This document shows, piece after piece, positions 43,201-52,314 of a stretch of 64,000 nt of DNA. This DNA comes from Mesorhizobium sp. WSM4306 (GTDB taxonomy: Bacteria; Pseudomonadota; Alphaproteobacteria; Rhizobiales; Rhizobiaceae), in the NCBI RefSeq assembly GCF_007003975.1, contig NZ_VFTC01000024.1, positions 1-64,000 of the forward strand, read 5' to 3'. Under the pieces are notes generated by a model, which saw only the letters and a program-made list of their open reading frames with translations, was not told where the DNA came from and did not search any database. The stretch's first letter is position 1; every line of letters starts with the position of its first letter. The position numbers and the translations under genes were made by a program.

Positions 43201-45076
43201 CGTCGGCGACATGTCGGGCGACGTGTTCGGCAACGGCATGCTGTTGTCGCCGCAGACCAGGCTGATCGCGGCCTTCGACCATCGCGACATCTTCATCGAT
43301 CCCGATCCGGACAGGGTGGCGTCGATGGCCGAGCGCGAGCGCATGTTTGCCCTCCCGCGCTCGTCCTGGCAGGACTACGACAAGACCAAACTGTCGGAAG
43401 GCGGCGTGATCGTCTCGCGCAGCCAGAAGTCGATCACGCTGCCCGCAGCAGCGGCGGCGGCGATCGGCCTAGCCAAGACCACCGCGACCCCGGTCGAGAT
43501 CATGACCGCCATCCTCAAGGCGAATGTCGACCTTCTGTGGTTTGGCGGCATCGGCACTTATTTGAGGGCCTCGGGCGAAACCAACGCCGATGTCGGCGAC
43601 CGCGCCAACGACGCCATCCGCATCACCGCGCTCGATGTCCGGGCGAAAGTGATCGGCGAGGGCGCCAATCTCGGCGTCACGCAGCGCGCCCGCATCGAGT
43701 TCGGTATGAATGGCGGCCGCTGCAATTCCGACGCCATCGACAATTCGGGTGGCGTGAACTGCTCCGACGTCGAGGTCAACATCAAGATCGCGCTGGCTTC
43801 CGCCATGCGCAAGGGGTCGCTGACCCGGCAGGCGCGCAACAAATTGCTGGCCGAAATGACCGACGAGGTCAGCGGGTTGGTTCTGTCCAACAATTACGAA
43901 CAGACGCTGGCGCTTTCGATCGCGCGCAAGCGCGGGCTTGCCGACATCGCGCATCAGAGCCGTTTCATGACGGCGCTGGAGGCGCGCGGCCTGCTCGACC
44001 GTGCGGTCGAGACGCTGCCGTCGCCGGCAGCCCTTGCCGAGCGCGAGGCGCGCGGCGAGCCGCTGACCCGGGCCGAGCTCGGCGTGCTGCTTGCCTATGC
44101 CAAGATCGTGCTGTTTTCCGACATCGTCGCCAGTGACGTGCCGGACGATGCGCATTTCGACCGTGACCTGATGGGCTATTTCCCTGACCGCATGGCGAAG
44201 AAATACGCCACTGAGATCCACGGCCACCGTCTGCGCCGCGAGATCATCGCTCGCGTCGTCGCCAACGATCTCGTCAACCGCGGCGGCCCGTCCTTCGTCA
44301 ACCGGCTGCAGGAAGCCACAGGGCGCAGCGCCGCCGATGTGGTGCGCACCTTCGCCGTGGTGCGCGATGGCTTCGGGCTGCCGGCGCTCTACCGCGAGAT
44401 CGACGCGCTCGACAGCCAGATCGATGGCCAGGCACAGCTCGACCTCTACCAGTCCGTCAGCCGGCTTATCTTTGTGACCAGCGGCTGGTATCTGAAGAAC
44501 GATGCGGGCGCCGCAGCGCTTGGCCAGCGCATCGCCGAATTGCAGGAGGCGCGCAAGGCGCTGGAGCCGAAGCTCATCTCACTGCTGCCGGCCTTCTCGC
44601 GCGAGCGGATCGAGGAGCGGCGGCACGGCCTGTTCAAGGTCGGCGCGCCGGAAAAGCTGGCCGAAAAGCTGGCCCTGGCCGATCTGGCTGAATTGATCCC
44701 CGATATCGCACTGACGGCGCGCACGGCCAATGCCGACATCGTTGCGGCGGCCAAGGCGTTCTTCGCCGTCAGCGACGCCTTCCGCATTCCGCGCGTCGAA
44801 GAGGCGGCGCGGTCGATCACACCGTCGGATTATTACGACCAGCTGGCGCTGTCGCGCGCCACAGACACGATCGGCGCGGCGCGACGCGGCATCGCGGTGG
44901 CGGCTCTCACCGGCCATGCCGGGACGGCCGACCCTGTGGCGGCCTGGCTGGAGGCCGGCGGCGAGAGGGTAGCGCGCATCCGCGAGCGCCTGCAGGCACT
45001 GACCGAAGGCGGCGACATCACCGTGTCGCGGCTGTCGGTGGCGTCCGGGCTGATGAGCGATCTGACGGGGATGTGA
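40286..45076 (+). CDS. gdhB: NAD-specific glutamate dehydrogenase (large GDH-180 type)
   Basis: A 1596-residue protein, the normal size of large bacterial NAD-GDH (about 1600). Residues about 1-700 are the regulatory N-terminal domains (ACT-like, with repeated RVDQFDRFVSILVFVPRDRYD). The catalytic core lies at about 720-1220: VARGGLRWSDRAQDYRTEVLGLVKAQQVKNAVIVPVGAKGGF, with the catalytic Lys in the K-x-Q and PxGxKGG regions, and GVGDMSGDVFGNGMLLS for NAD binding. The helical C-terminus completes the protein. It converts glutamate to 2-oxoglutarate and ammonium, feeding carbon into the TCA cycle when amino acids are the nutrient. GGGAGGA upstream supports the ATG. Confidence 0.96.
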   Translation: MASVKSAAKLKKKATAAVKTEDRPARLADYLLARAPAEDIATYAPADLERAAELAGRAVAVHKKGQSVVAVDADSGVSREGRPVTVITVVNDNMPFLFDSILGEITETSGEPTLVTHPVIVVRHGKAGVDEVVGDGSILKDDGTHDRLSVVHVHIPRLTAEQANGLAERLRKMLNQVRAAVSDWKPMLARLDQAISEFRYSAVPLDKKSVAEAIAFLEWLRDDNFTFLGMREFKYVGGEDSGTLERADKPGLGILADPDVLVLRRGTEAVSTTPEIRAFLHGPEPLIVTKANAKSLVHRRIYLDYIGVKTYTAKGALAGELRIVGLFTSTAYTRSVMKIPYLRSKAETIIAKSGFDRHDHSGKALINVLESYPRDELFQVPVPVLKKHAAAILGLIERPRVRALVRVDQFDRFVSILVFVPRDRYDSVVREKVGTYLKTVFEGRLSAYYPAFPEGGLARVHFIIGRSGGKTPKVEPAAIEAAIRDIVRTWDDALAEAAEAGGSDPSLKAIAARLPEGYRDSFSAAVALADAGRIAKISASNPIAIDYYRHAEQKPHQAALKIYHHGSPVALSRRVPVLENIGFRVISERTFEVGEDGGDTVFVHDMELENSYGKPIDLADGGALFEDAFLSVWRGDVDNDSYNGLAQTAGLWSGEVTILRAYGRYLQQAGIPQSQDFIAAALNRYPDIARGLHALFIARLGPTAETDGVVAAKHLKAKIKDALEEVPNIDDDTIIRRYLNLIESSLRTNHFVAETKARGQSLAIKLDSQAVEGLPAPRPWREIFVYGSEVEGVHLRFGPVARGGLRWSDRAQDYRTEVLGLVKAQQVKNAVIVPVGAKGGFFPKRLPAGGSRDAIFEAGTSAYKNFVSSLLSITDNIGLDGVIPPAGVVRRDPDDPYFVVAADKGTATFSDTANAISEKHGFWLDDAFASGGSAGYDHKKMGITAKGAWEAVKRHFREMNRDIQTSPFTVVGVGDMSGDVFGNGMLLSPQTRLIAAFDHRDIFIDPDPDRVASMAERERMFALPRSSWQDYDKTKLSEGGVIVSRSQKSITLPAAAAAAIGLAKTTATPVEIMTAILKANVDLLWFGGIGTYLRASGETNADVGDRANDAIRITALDVRAKVIGEGANLGVTQRARIEFGMNGGRCNSDAIDNSGGVNCSDVEVNIKIALASAMRKGSLTRQARNKLLAEMTDEVSGLVLSNNYEQTLALSIARKRGLADIAHQSRFMTALEARGLLDRAVETLPSPAALAEREARGEPLTRAELGVLLAYAKIVLFSDIVASDVPDDAHFDRDLMGYFPDRMAKKYATEIHGHRLRREIIARVVANDLVNRGGPSFVNRLQEATGRSAADVVRTFAVVRDGFGLPALYREIDALDSQIDGQAQLDLYQSVSRLIFVTSGWYLKNDAGAAALGQRIAELQEARKALEPKLISLLPAFSRERIEERRHGLFKVGAPEKLAEKLALADLAELIPDIALTARTANADIVAAAKAFFAVSDAFRIPRVEEAARSITPSDYYDQLALSRATDTIGAARRGIAVAALTGHAGTADPVAAWLEAGGERVARIRERLQALTEGGDITVSRLSVASGLMSDLTGM

Positions 45077-45082
45077 GGCCTT

Positions 45083-45157
45083 ACCCTCCTCCCTTGTATC
45101 GCCGCGAAGCGGCGGGGTGGGGGTGCGGCACCGACCCCCACCCGGGGCGCGGCGCTT
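45083..45157. repeat. Short modular palindromic element
   Basis: Contains CCGCGAAGCGGCGGGGTGGGGGTG and its partner CACCGACCCCCACCCGGGGCGCG as opposing arms. It is a small, single-core version of the family and lies between two same-strand genes. Confidence 0.65.
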
Positions 45158-45189
45158 GTTAATTGCATGAGCACCGGAAACATGCAGAC

Positions 45190-46608
45190 ATGGCGCCCGA
45201 CACGGGCGGAGCGGATGTCGGGGGAATCATGGCGGCAGTAGAAACAGTGCAGCGGGCATCGGGACGCGGCATCTGGGGGTGGATGCTGTTCGACTGGGCG
45301 GCGCAGCCGTTTTTCACCGTCGTCACCACCTTTATCTTCGGCCCCTATTTCGTCTCGCGCATGGCCAGCAATCCCGAAAGCGGTCAGGCCGCCTGGGGTT
45401 ATGGCATCGCCGCTGCGGGCCTGGTCATCGCCGTTCTGTCGCCAATCCTTGGCTCGATCGCCGACCAGACCGGCCCACGCAAGCCATGGATCGCCTTCTT
45501 CGCCTCGATCAAGATCATCAGTCTTTGCCTGCTGTGGTTCGCCGCGCCCGGTTCAAACCTTTTCCTGGTGGTGCTGTTCTTCTCTCTGGCTTCGGTCGCG
45601 GCGGAATTTTCGACCGTGTTCAACGATTCGATGATGCCGCGCCTGGTGCCGAAGAGCGAGATCGGCCACATCTCGAATATGGCCTGGGGCCTCGGCTATC
45701 TCGGCGGCATGATCGCGCTGATCTTTGTCGTCACCTGCCTGGCGGGCTCGGCGGAGACCGGCAAGACGATCATCGGCATCGACCCGCTGTTCGGGCTCGA
45801 CCCGAAATTAGGCGAGGACGCGCGCGCCACGGGGCCGCTGTCGGCTGGCTGGTATTTCCTGTTCATCCTGCCGATGTTCTTCTTCACGCCGGACGCCATC
45901 AAAGGCATTCCGATCGTGCCGGCGGTCCGCGAAGGCCTGTCGGAGCTGAAGTCGACACTGACCGAAGTGCGCCAGCGCAGTGGCATCCTTCGCTTCCTTG
46001 TCGCTCGCATGATCTATCAGGACGGCGTCAACGCGCTGCTCGCCTTGGGCGGCACCTTTGCGGCGGCGATGTTCCACTGGTCGATCACCGAGATCGGCAT
46101 GTTCGGCATCATCCTCAATGTCGTCGCTATCGTCGGTTGCCTGGTTGCCGCGCGTCTCGACACCGCGCTCGGCTCCAAGACGATCGTGATGATTTCGCTC
46201 GTCATGCTCAGCCTCGCCACCATCGGTATCGTTTCGACCGGGCCTGGTTACACGCTGTTCGGCGCCTGGATGATGCCGGGGGCCGATAGCGGCGGCCTGT
46301 TCGGCACGGCGGCGGAAAAGGCCTACATCTTCTACGGCTTGTTGATCGGGCTGGCCTTCGGGCCGGTGCAGGCATCGTCGCGCTCCTACATGGCGCGTAG
46401 CGTGACCGCTGCCGAGTCCGGCCGCTATTTCGGCATCTATGCGCTGGCCGGACGTGCGACGAGTTTCCTGGCGCCGTTCATGGTGGCGTCGATCACGCTC
46501 GCCAGCGGCTCGGCGCGGCTCGGTATGGCTGCGATCGTGCTGTTCTTGGGCGTCGGCATCGCGATATTGATCTGGACGCCATATCCGGCGGATCAGCCGG
46601 TGGAGTGA
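45190..46608 (+). CDS. UMF1-type MFS transporter
   Basis: About 472 residues with 12 predicted membrane helices. WGWMLFDWAAQPFFTVVTTFIFGPYF at the N-terminus and NDSMMPRLVPKSEIGHISNMAWGLGYLGG are typical of the UMF1 branch of the MFS, related to the fungal vacuolar efflux protein Atg22. Substrate unknown. The start is uncertain: ATGs at 45190 and 45229 and a TTG at 45163 are in frame; GGGGGA is too close to 45229, so 45190 is given. It converges with purH, with a palindromic element between. Confidence 0.85.
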   Translation: MAPDTGGADVGGIMAAVETVQRASGRGIWGWMLFDWAAQPFFTVVTTFIFGPYFVSRMASNPESGQAAWGYGIAAAGLVIAVLSPILGSIADQTGPRKPWIAFFASIKIISLCLLWFAAPGSNLFLVVLFFSLASVAAEFSTVFNDSMMPRLVPKSEIGHISNMAWGLGYLGGMIALIFVVTCLAGSAETGKTIIGIDPLFGLDPKLGEDARATGPLSAGWYFLFILPMFFFTPDAIKGIPIVPAVREGLSELKSTLTEVRQRSGILRFLVARMIYQDGVNALLALGGTFAAAMFHWSITEIGMFGIILNVVAIVGCLVAARLDTALGSKTIVMISLVMLSLATIGIVSTGPGYTLFGAWMMPGADSGGLFGTAAEKAYIFYGLLIGLAFGPVQASSRSYMARSVTAAESGRYFGIYALAGRATSFLAPFMVASITLASGSARLGMAAIVLFLGVGIAILIWTPYPADQPVE

Positions 46609-46616
46609 CTGCGTTC

Positions 46617-46768
46617 TTCCTTCCCCCTTGTGGGGAAGGTGGCCTCGCGAAGCGAGGTCGGATGAGGGGTGTTCCAGGGAACGCCGACGCCTCACTCCGC
46701 TGGAGCACCCCTCATCCGTCTTGCCGCTTCGCGGCAATCCACCTTCTCCCACAAGGGGGGGAAGGGAA
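46617..46768. repeat. Modular palindromic element
   Basis: Inverted arms built from CTTCCCCCTTGTGGGGAAG, CCTCGCGAAGCGAGG, CGGATGAGGGGTG and their partners CACCCCTCATCCG, GCCGCTTCGCGGC, CTTCTCCCACAAGGGGGGAAG. It is located between convergent genes and could terminate both transcripts. Confidence 0.85.
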
Positions 46769-46777
46769 GTGCGGCGC

Positions 46778-48394
46778 TCAATGCCTGAAATGCCTGACCC
46801 CGGTAAACACCATCGCGATGCCATGCTCATCGGCGGCGGCGATGACGTCGTCGTCGCGCATCGAGCCGCCGGGCTGGATGACGGCGGTGGCCCCGGCTTC
46901 GATGGCTGAGATCAGCCCATCGGCGAAGGGGAAGAAGGCATCGGAGGCAACCACCGAGCCTTTGGTCAGCGGCTCCGCCAGGCCAGCCGCTTCCGCCGCG
47001 TCGAGCGCCTTGCGGGCGGCAATGCGCGAGGAATCGACACGGCTCATCTGGCCGGCGCCGATGCCGACGGTGGCGCCGTCCCTGGCGTAGACAATGGCGT
47101 TCGACTTGACGTGCTTGGCGATGCGGAAGGCGAATTTGAGATCGGCCATCTCAGCCGCTGTCGGCGCGCGCCTGGTCACCACCTTGAGTTCGAGATCGTC
47201 GACCACCGCATTGTCGCGGCCCTGGACGAGCATACCGCCGGCGACGGACTTCACCGTGGTGCCGGCAGAACGCGGATCGGGCAGGCCGCCGGTGACCAGC
47301 AGGCGCAGGTTCTTCCTGGCGGCAACGATGCGGACGGCGTCTTCCGAGGCGTTCGGCGCGATGATCACTTCGGTGAAGGTCTTGACGATCTCCTCGGCCG
47401 CCTCGGCATCGAGGATGCGGTTCATGGCGACGATGCCGCCAAAGGCCGAGACCGGATCACAGGCCAATGCTCTCGCATAGGCCTCGGTCAGTGACGCGCC
47501 TTCGGCAACGCCGCACGGGTTGGCGTGCTTGATGATGGCGACCGCGGCGCAGCGGTTGGGATCGAACTCGCCGACCAGTTCGAAGGCGGCGTCGGTGTCG
47601 TTGATGTTGTTGTAGGACAGCTGCTTGCCCTGCAACTGGCGGGCCGTGGCGACGCCCGGACGCTTGTCGCCGTTGACGTAGAAACCGGCGCTCTGATGCG
47701 GGTTTTCGCCATAGCGCATGACGCTTTCCAGCTTACCGCCGAAGGCACGCCATGTCGGATGCTCGATCTCCAGCGTCTCGGCGAACCAGCCGGAAATCGC
47801 CCCATCGTAGCTGGCGGTGCGGGCAAAGGCCTTGGCTGCCAGCTTCTTGCGGAAGTCCAGCGACAGTGAGCCGATGTTCATCTCCAGCGCATTGAGCACC
47901 GAGGCGTAGTCGCCGGGATCGGTGACAATGGCAACATAGGCGTGGTTCTTGGCCGAGGCGCGGATCATCGCCGGACCGCCAATGTCGATGTTCTCGACGA
48001 TCGCTGCATAGTCGGCGCCGGACCGGCGGACCTCCTCGAACGGGTAGAGATTGGAGACGAGGAGATCGATTGGCTCGATGCCGTGATCGTGCATGGCCTT
48101 GGCATGTTCGGGATCGTCGCGCACGCCGAGCAGCGCGCCATGCACCGACGGATGCAGTGTCTTGACGCGGCCGTCCATGATCTCGGGAAAGCCGGTCAGT
48201 TCGGAGACGTCGCGCACGGCCAGCCCCGCATCGGCGATCGCCTTTGCCGTGCCGCCGGTCGACACCAGCTCGACGCCGGCCGCGGCCAGGCCTTTGGCGA
48301 AGTCGATCAGGCCGGTCTTGTCGAAAACGGAAAGCAGGGCGCGGCGGACCGGAACGAGGTCAGGTGCCGGAATGTTCTTGGCGGCGACGGCCAT
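46778..48394 (-). CDS. purH: Bifunctional AICAR transformylase / IMP cyclohydrolase PurH
   Basis: About 538 residues from the ATG at 48394. The N-terminal IMP cyclohydrolase part has RRALLSVFDKTGLIDFAKGLAAAGVELVSTGGTAKAI and the later DLLVSNLYPFEE. The C-terminal AICAR transformylase has GKQLSYNNINDTDAAFELV and IIKHANPCGVAEG, including the catalytic Lys-His pair. It performs the last two steps of purine synthesis. The frame runs a little further upstream. It shares the strand with the heparinase-like and rsmB genes further right, a common order in Hyphomicrobiales. Confidence 0.96.
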   Translation of the reverse strand: MAVAAKNIPAPDLVPVRRALLSVFDKTGLIDFAKGLAAAGVELVSTGGTAKAIADAGLAVRDVSELTGFPEIMDGRVKTLHPSVHGALLGVRDDPEHAKAMHDHGIEPIDLLVSNLYPFEEVRRSGADYAAIVENIDIGGPAMIRASAKNHAYVAIVTDPGDYASVLNALEMNIGSLSLDFRKKLAAKAFARTASYDGAISGWFAETLEIEHPTWRAFGGKLESVMRYGENPHQSAGFYVNGDKRPGVATARQLQGKQLSYNNINDTDAAFELVGEFDPNRCAAVAIIKHANPCGVAEGASLTEAYARALACDPVSAFGGIVAMNRILDAEAAEEIVKTFTEVIIAPNASEDAVRIVAARKNLRLLVTGGLPDPRSAGTTVKSVAGGMLVQGRDNAVVDDLELKVVTRRAPTAAEMADLKFAFRIAKHVKSNAIVYARDGATVGIGAGQMSRVDSSRIAARKALDAAEAAGLAEPLTKGSVVASDAFFPFADGLISAIEAGATAVIQPGGSMRDDDVIAAADEHGIAMVFTGVRHFRH

Positions 48395-48501
48395 GGGCTG
48401 GCGGCCTTTCAGGGCTGATTGGAGAGCGTTGCCGGGCCGTAGCACATGACATCAGGAAATCAAGCAGGAAGGTCGAGCCGGGAGGCCGGCCGCCGCAATG
48501 G

Positions 48502-50226
48502 TCAGTTGTTCTCGGGGTAGCCGGCGATGCCGGTGCGCGTCAGCTGCCAATGCACCTCGGCAATCTCCGAGGCCTTGAAGGTCAGCACGATCTGACGGCT
48601 GCGCCGCGGGCCGCCAAGGCCGGCGAAATAGATCGATTCCTCCACTTCCGGCACCACTTCGGTGCAGGTGAACACCCAGGTGTCGGCCTGGTCGGCGGTC
48701 AGCACTAGGCGGTCATGCTCGTCCTGCAGTAGGTTGATGTCGGGATGAATGTGGAAGCGCACCACGACGAAGTCGCGGCCGTTGTTGCGGATCGCTGCAC
48801 CGCCGGGACGCAGGAAGCGGTCCCGTCCGGCAAGCACATTACCCTCGCTCGACAGTTTCAGCTCACGCTCATGCTGGAAGCCGAAGCGCTGGACGTAGCC
48901 GTCATGGCGGGCGATAAAGCCTTGCGCGCCCTTCTGGTCGATGCGCTTGCACGGCACATGCTGCGGGCCACCCAGCAATGGCGTGCCGAGCAGGTCGTTG
49001 ACGCGCAGCGAATGGGAAAAACGCGCCGACGAGGTGTCGTTGATGGTGGCGGTCGAATGCGCCGCCGTGGCGCGGGCCAGCGGCCGGAATTCGGCGGCAC
49101 CATAGGTGTCGATACCGGCATTGACGACATAGTGCTGGCGGCCGGAAGACAGTTCGAAGGCCAGGCACCCGGCATGCGCGGCGTTGGACACGTCGACGGG
49201 CGGCGACGCGCCGGTATCGGCAATGACGGTCACGCCGCCCATAGACAGCCGCTCATAGCCGGAATGCGGTGCGTGCAGCAGCGGCGCGCCGGCGGTGTCG
49301 TCGTGGCGCAATATGGTGGCGATGCGGTCGTGGATGGTGGCGCCCATGCCGTTGAAGCGGGCGAGGCTGCCGTCCTGGTGACGGAAGAAGCGCAGCGCCG
49401 GCAGCATGCGGTCGATGGCGCCCATAAGCGCTGCCGGCGGTGTCTCGGCCTGGTTGGCATAGGTCTGGCGCAACGGCAAAAGGTCGGCGAGCAGTTCAAG
49501 CACCGCCATCGGGTTGCGCGAAATATGGCCGCCATCGGGAAGGATCTGCCGGTCGAGTTCCTCGGCCAGATTGCGGGTGGCGCCGCGCAATGCCGAGGCC
49601 GGCGCCGGCAGCGACAGCGCGGCGAAGGCAAGCGCGATGCGGGCGCGCAGCCTGTCCTTGCCGTCCGGCATTTCGCGCGCCATCGAGCGCAGATAGCGGA
49701 TCTGCACGGCGAGCGATTTCAGAAAGGCGCGATAGAACGGAAATTCGGCCCCTTGTAGGACAACCGAGGAATGTTGCAGCCAGGCGATGACGCGCTTGGC
49801 GGTCGTGCCGGGCTCCCAAGCGATGCCGGAAATCTGGTTGCTATGCATGGCGATCCAGTCGGAAACCAGCGCGCGGGCATTGGCTGCGGCCAGCTCGGTG
49901 CCGGCGGCGCGCATGTGGCGCAGCCAGCGGAAGCCGTGCAGCGTTTTCACCCAACCACGATTGGCAACGTCGATCTGGAACGGCGATTTGCCGCCGGTCT
50001 CGACCAGATGGCCCGACAGCGGATAGCGGCCATAATAGATTTCGAGCGCGATCTGCGGGTCGGCGAGCCTGAGATCCGGCGGCGCAATCAGGACGCGCTC
50101 CGGCGTGCGTCCGGAATAGCGCCAGCGATAGACTGGCCCTGCCCGCAGGCGCCGGCGCGTCTTGCGCCAAAACTCCTTGGCGACAAGCGTCCACAGACGT
50201 GTCGTACTGCCGGCAGCCAGTGCCAA
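48502..50226 (-). CDS. Heparinase II/III family protein
   Basis: A 574-residue protein of the heparinase II/III family found next to purH in many Hyphomicrobiales. The helical N-terminal toroid (about 60-330) contains GRYPLSGHLVETGGKSPFQIDVANRGWVKTLHGFRWLRHMRAA. The C-terminal beta domain (about 340-570) contains HAPHSGYERLSMGGVTVIADTGASPP and AAHSTATINDTSSARF. Characterised members cleave acidic polysaccharides by beta-elimination. No signal peptide is seen, so the site of action is unclear. The true start could also be the second in-frame codon group; the reported ATG gives a basic N-terminus. Confidence 0.87.
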   Translation of the reverse strand: MALAAGSTTRLWTLVAKEFWRKTRRRLRAGPVYRWRYSGRTPERVLIAPPDLRLADPQIALEIYYGRYPLSGHLVETGGKSPFQIDVANRGWVKTLHGFRWLRHMRAAGTELAAANARALVSDWIAMHSNQISGIAWEPGTTAKRVIAWLQHSSVVLQGAEFPFYRAFLKSLAVQIRYLRSMAREMPDGKDRLRARIALAFAALSLPAPASALRGATRNLAEELDRQILPDGGHISRNPMAVLELLADLLPLRQTYANQAETPPAALMGAIDRMLPALRFFRHQDGSLARFNGMGATIHDRIATILRHDDTAGAPLLHAPHSGYERLSMGGVTVIADTGASPPVDVSNAAHAGCLAFELSSGRQHYVVNAGIDTYGAAEFRPLARATAAHSTATINDTSSARFSHSLRVNDLLGTPLLGGPQHVPCKRIDQKGAQGFIARHDGYVQRFGFQHERELKLSSEGNVLAGRDRFLRPGGAAIRNNGRDFVVVRFHIHPDINLLQDEHDRLVLTADQADTWVFTCTEVVPEVEESIYFAGLGGPRRSRQIVLTFKASEIAEVHWQLTRTGIAGYPENN

Positions 50227-50251
50227 AACCCCTCCTCGTCACCTAGTGATA

Positions 50252-50300
50252 GAGCATGATGTTGTCCGAAAGCCGCGTCACACTTTTCGGCATCATGCTC
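50252..50300. repeat. Short palindromic repeat (GAGCATGATG...CATCATGCTC)
   Basis: Exact inverted ends GAGCATGATG (50252-50261) and CATCATGCTC (50291-50300) enclose TCCGAAA...TTTTCGG. It is a second copy of the repeat at 20749-20793. It lies between the heparinase-like gene and the AraC gene. Confidence 0.88.
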
Positions 50301-50443
50301 CGGTACCCCAGCACAAGCTTATATGCTTCAAGAACTTATGCGAAGTCGAATTCGATCGACGTGAACGGCTTCACGCTCCCGGCGGCCGGTCAACGCCGAA
50401 AAAAGTCGAGCGATTTCCGGGGGTAAGCCCGACAATCCGGCAC

Positions 50444-51286
50444 TCACCTGCGGTTGTGACGCGATCGGAACTCGCTCGGCGAACAGTTTTCGCGATCGCG
50501 AAACAGGCGCGAGAAATAAAAGGCGTCGTGGATGCCGACGGCGGCGGCGATGGATTCAATCGACGAATCGGAACCGGCCAGCATCTGCTTGGCGCGGTCG
50601 AGCCGAATGCGCAATTGAAAGGCCTTGGGGGACATGCCGGTGGCCAGCGCGAACCTGCGGCGCATGGTTGCCGGCGACATCCCGAATTTCGCGGCGAAGA
50701 CGTCGAGATCGATCGGATCGCAGGCGCAGCGGCGCAATTCGTCGATGATGGGCCGGATGTCGGCGGCACCGTGAAGGCCCGGATCTCGTTCTCGATTGCT
50801 CCGATCCGCGGCTTGGCGGGCGGCCCGCACGACGATGCCATGCATCGTGGCAGCGGCTTCCGCCTGGCTCAGCACCGTATCGAGCGAAAGCTCGCTGTGC
50901 AGTCTGTCAAACAGACGCTGCATCTCGCTGAGATCGTGCAACGGCACGACGGGTGCGTCCTCGGCGATGAGCCGCAGCCGGGTGAAATCCCGCGTCAGGG
51001 CACCGTCGAACAGCGCCCAGCGCTCAAGCCAGCCGGAGGCGTCCGGTCCATAGGAATGCGTCTTGCCGGGAAACAGCCAGAACAAAGCGGGCGCTGTGAC
51101 CGTCTGCACGCCGAAAGCTTTGGTTTCGAGCCAGCCTTGACCATCCTCGACCAGCACTACGGCGAACTCTGGCAACTTGCGTATGTTGATCGCCTGGGTG
51201 ACGCGATGCCGGCCAATCCCGGTAACCGACAGGCCGCCAGCGGCGGACGGCGCCGATCTGTAGAGTGCAAAAGGGCGATCGGGCAT
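50444..51286 (-). CDS. AraC family transcriptional regulator
   Basis: A 280-residue protein. The N-terminal cupin-like effector domain covers about 20-150. The C-terminal AraC DNA-binding domain (about 180-280) has two helix-turn-helix motifs: DLDVFAAKFGMSPATMRRRFALATGMSPKAFQLRIRLDRAKQML and SIESIAAAVGIHDAFYFSRLFRDRENCSPSEFRSRH. It is divergent from the PhyH gene with 83 bases between starts, so it probably activates that gene in response to a small ligand. No strong ribosome binding site precedes the ATG. Confidence 0.9.
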   Translation of the reverse strand: MPDRPFALYRSAPSAAGGLSVTGIGRHRVTQAINIRKLPEFAVVLVEDGQGWLETKAFGVQTVTAPALFWLFPGKTHSYGPDASGWLERWALFDGALTRDFTRLRLIAEDAPVVPLHDLSEMQRLFDRLHSELSLDTVLSQAEAAATMHGIVVRAARQAADRSNRERDPGLHGAADIRPIIDELRRCACDPIDLDVFAAKFGMSPATMRRRFALATGMSPKAFQLRIRLDRAKQMLAGSDSSIESIAAAVGIHDAFYFSRLFRDRENCSPSEFRSRHNRR

Positions 51287-51369
51287 GAGCGAAAAGTCCA
51301 GTCTTTCGTTCTATCCATGGCCGGAGCGATGGCAGACGTGGCACTGCTTGCTGAGATGACAATTCGTGG

Positions 51370-52314
51370 ATGACTGAAATGTCAAGATCAACAAGCCGAG
51401 CAGAGCTTGAGGACACTGTTCCGCCGATCGCTCTGATCGCGAACGGCAAGACATTGTCGACGGCGCCGAACCGGCTGGGCTATCTCTCGCCGACCGACCC
51501 CAAGGTCGGCATCGAGACGATCCGCAAGCTCTTTGCCGAGCAAGGCTATGTCTGGCTGAAAGGCGTGCTGCCGCGCAGCGACGTCATCGATTTTCGCGGC
51601 TGGGTGTTTTCGCATCTGGCCGATACCGGGCTGCTGAAGTCTGGGTCCGATCCTGCGCTTGGGCAGGCGGCGGCCGGTGTATTCGACCGCCAGCTCGCCG
51701 ATCGCCGGCTGATGGCGCTGGTTCGTTCCACCGCCTATGAAGGATTTTGTGCGCAGCCGCCGATGTCGCGGCTGATGGATGCGTTTGTCGGCGGGCTGTC
51801 CTACCTGCACAAGCGCAAGCTCATGCGCTTCACCCTGCCCGGCACGACTGTGGCGACGCCGGCGCATTACGATCTCGTCTATCTGCGCGGCGGCACCAGC
51901 CGCATCGTCACGGCCTGGATCCCGATCGGCGACGTTTCCGTCGACATGGGCGGTCTGGTCTATCTCCAGGGATCACACGCGATCGGCCTCGATATGGAAG
52001 CCCGCTTCGCCAGGGACAATGCCGGGCTTAGCCCCGAGGAACGCATCAGCGCCTTTAACAGAAACATGAGCGAAGGCGGCTGGGTGTCGAAGGATCTGCC
52101 TGGCATGGCGGAGCGCTTCGACACACGCTGGCTGATCGCGGATTTCGAGGCCGGCGATGTCGTCCTGCACTCCCCCTACATGATCCATGCCTCGACCATC
52201 AACAAGAGCAGGGAGGGGCGTATCCGGCTCTCCACCGATATCCGCTACCAGAATGTCGACGATGAGATCGATGCGCGGTGGGGGAAGCCCTGGTCGCTTG
52301 ACGACATGCTTTAG
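51370..52314 (+). CDS. Phytanoyl-CoA dioxygenase (PhyH) family oxygenase
   Basis: A 314-residue 2-oxoglutarate/Fe(II) oxygenase of the PhyH type. The iron facial triad is visible: H166-x-D168 (PAHYD) and a distal His near 273 (MIHASTIN), with Arg 284 or 286 for 2-oxoglutarate. The core fold has the LFAEQGYVWLKGVLP opening typical of PhyH. Substrates in this family range from phytanoyl-CoA to hydroxylated secondary metabolites, so the specific reaction is unknown. Divergent AraC control suggests an inducible catabolic use. A second ATG at 51379 is possible. Confidence 0.88.
   Translation: MTEMSRSTSRAELEDTVPPIALIANGKTLSTAPNRLGYLSPTDPKVGIETIRKLFAEQGYVWLKGVLPRSDVIDFRGWVFSHLADTGLLKSGSDPALGQAAAGVFDRQLADRRLMALVRSTAYEGFCAQPPMSRLMDAFVGGLSYLHKRKLMRFTLPGTTVATPAHYDLVYLRGGTSRIVTAWIPIGDVSVDMGGLVYLQGSHAIGLDMEARFARDNAGLSPEERISAFNRNMSEGGWVSKDLPGMAERFDTRWLIADFEAGDVVLHSPYMIHASTINKSREGRIRLSTDIRYQNVDDEIDARWGKPWSLDDML

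Noticed and set aside
40286..45076. Several long antisense frames inside the glutamate dehydrogenase gene
   Set aside because: They lack ribosome binding sites and recognisable domains; the sense frame is an intact, well-conserved protein of normal length.
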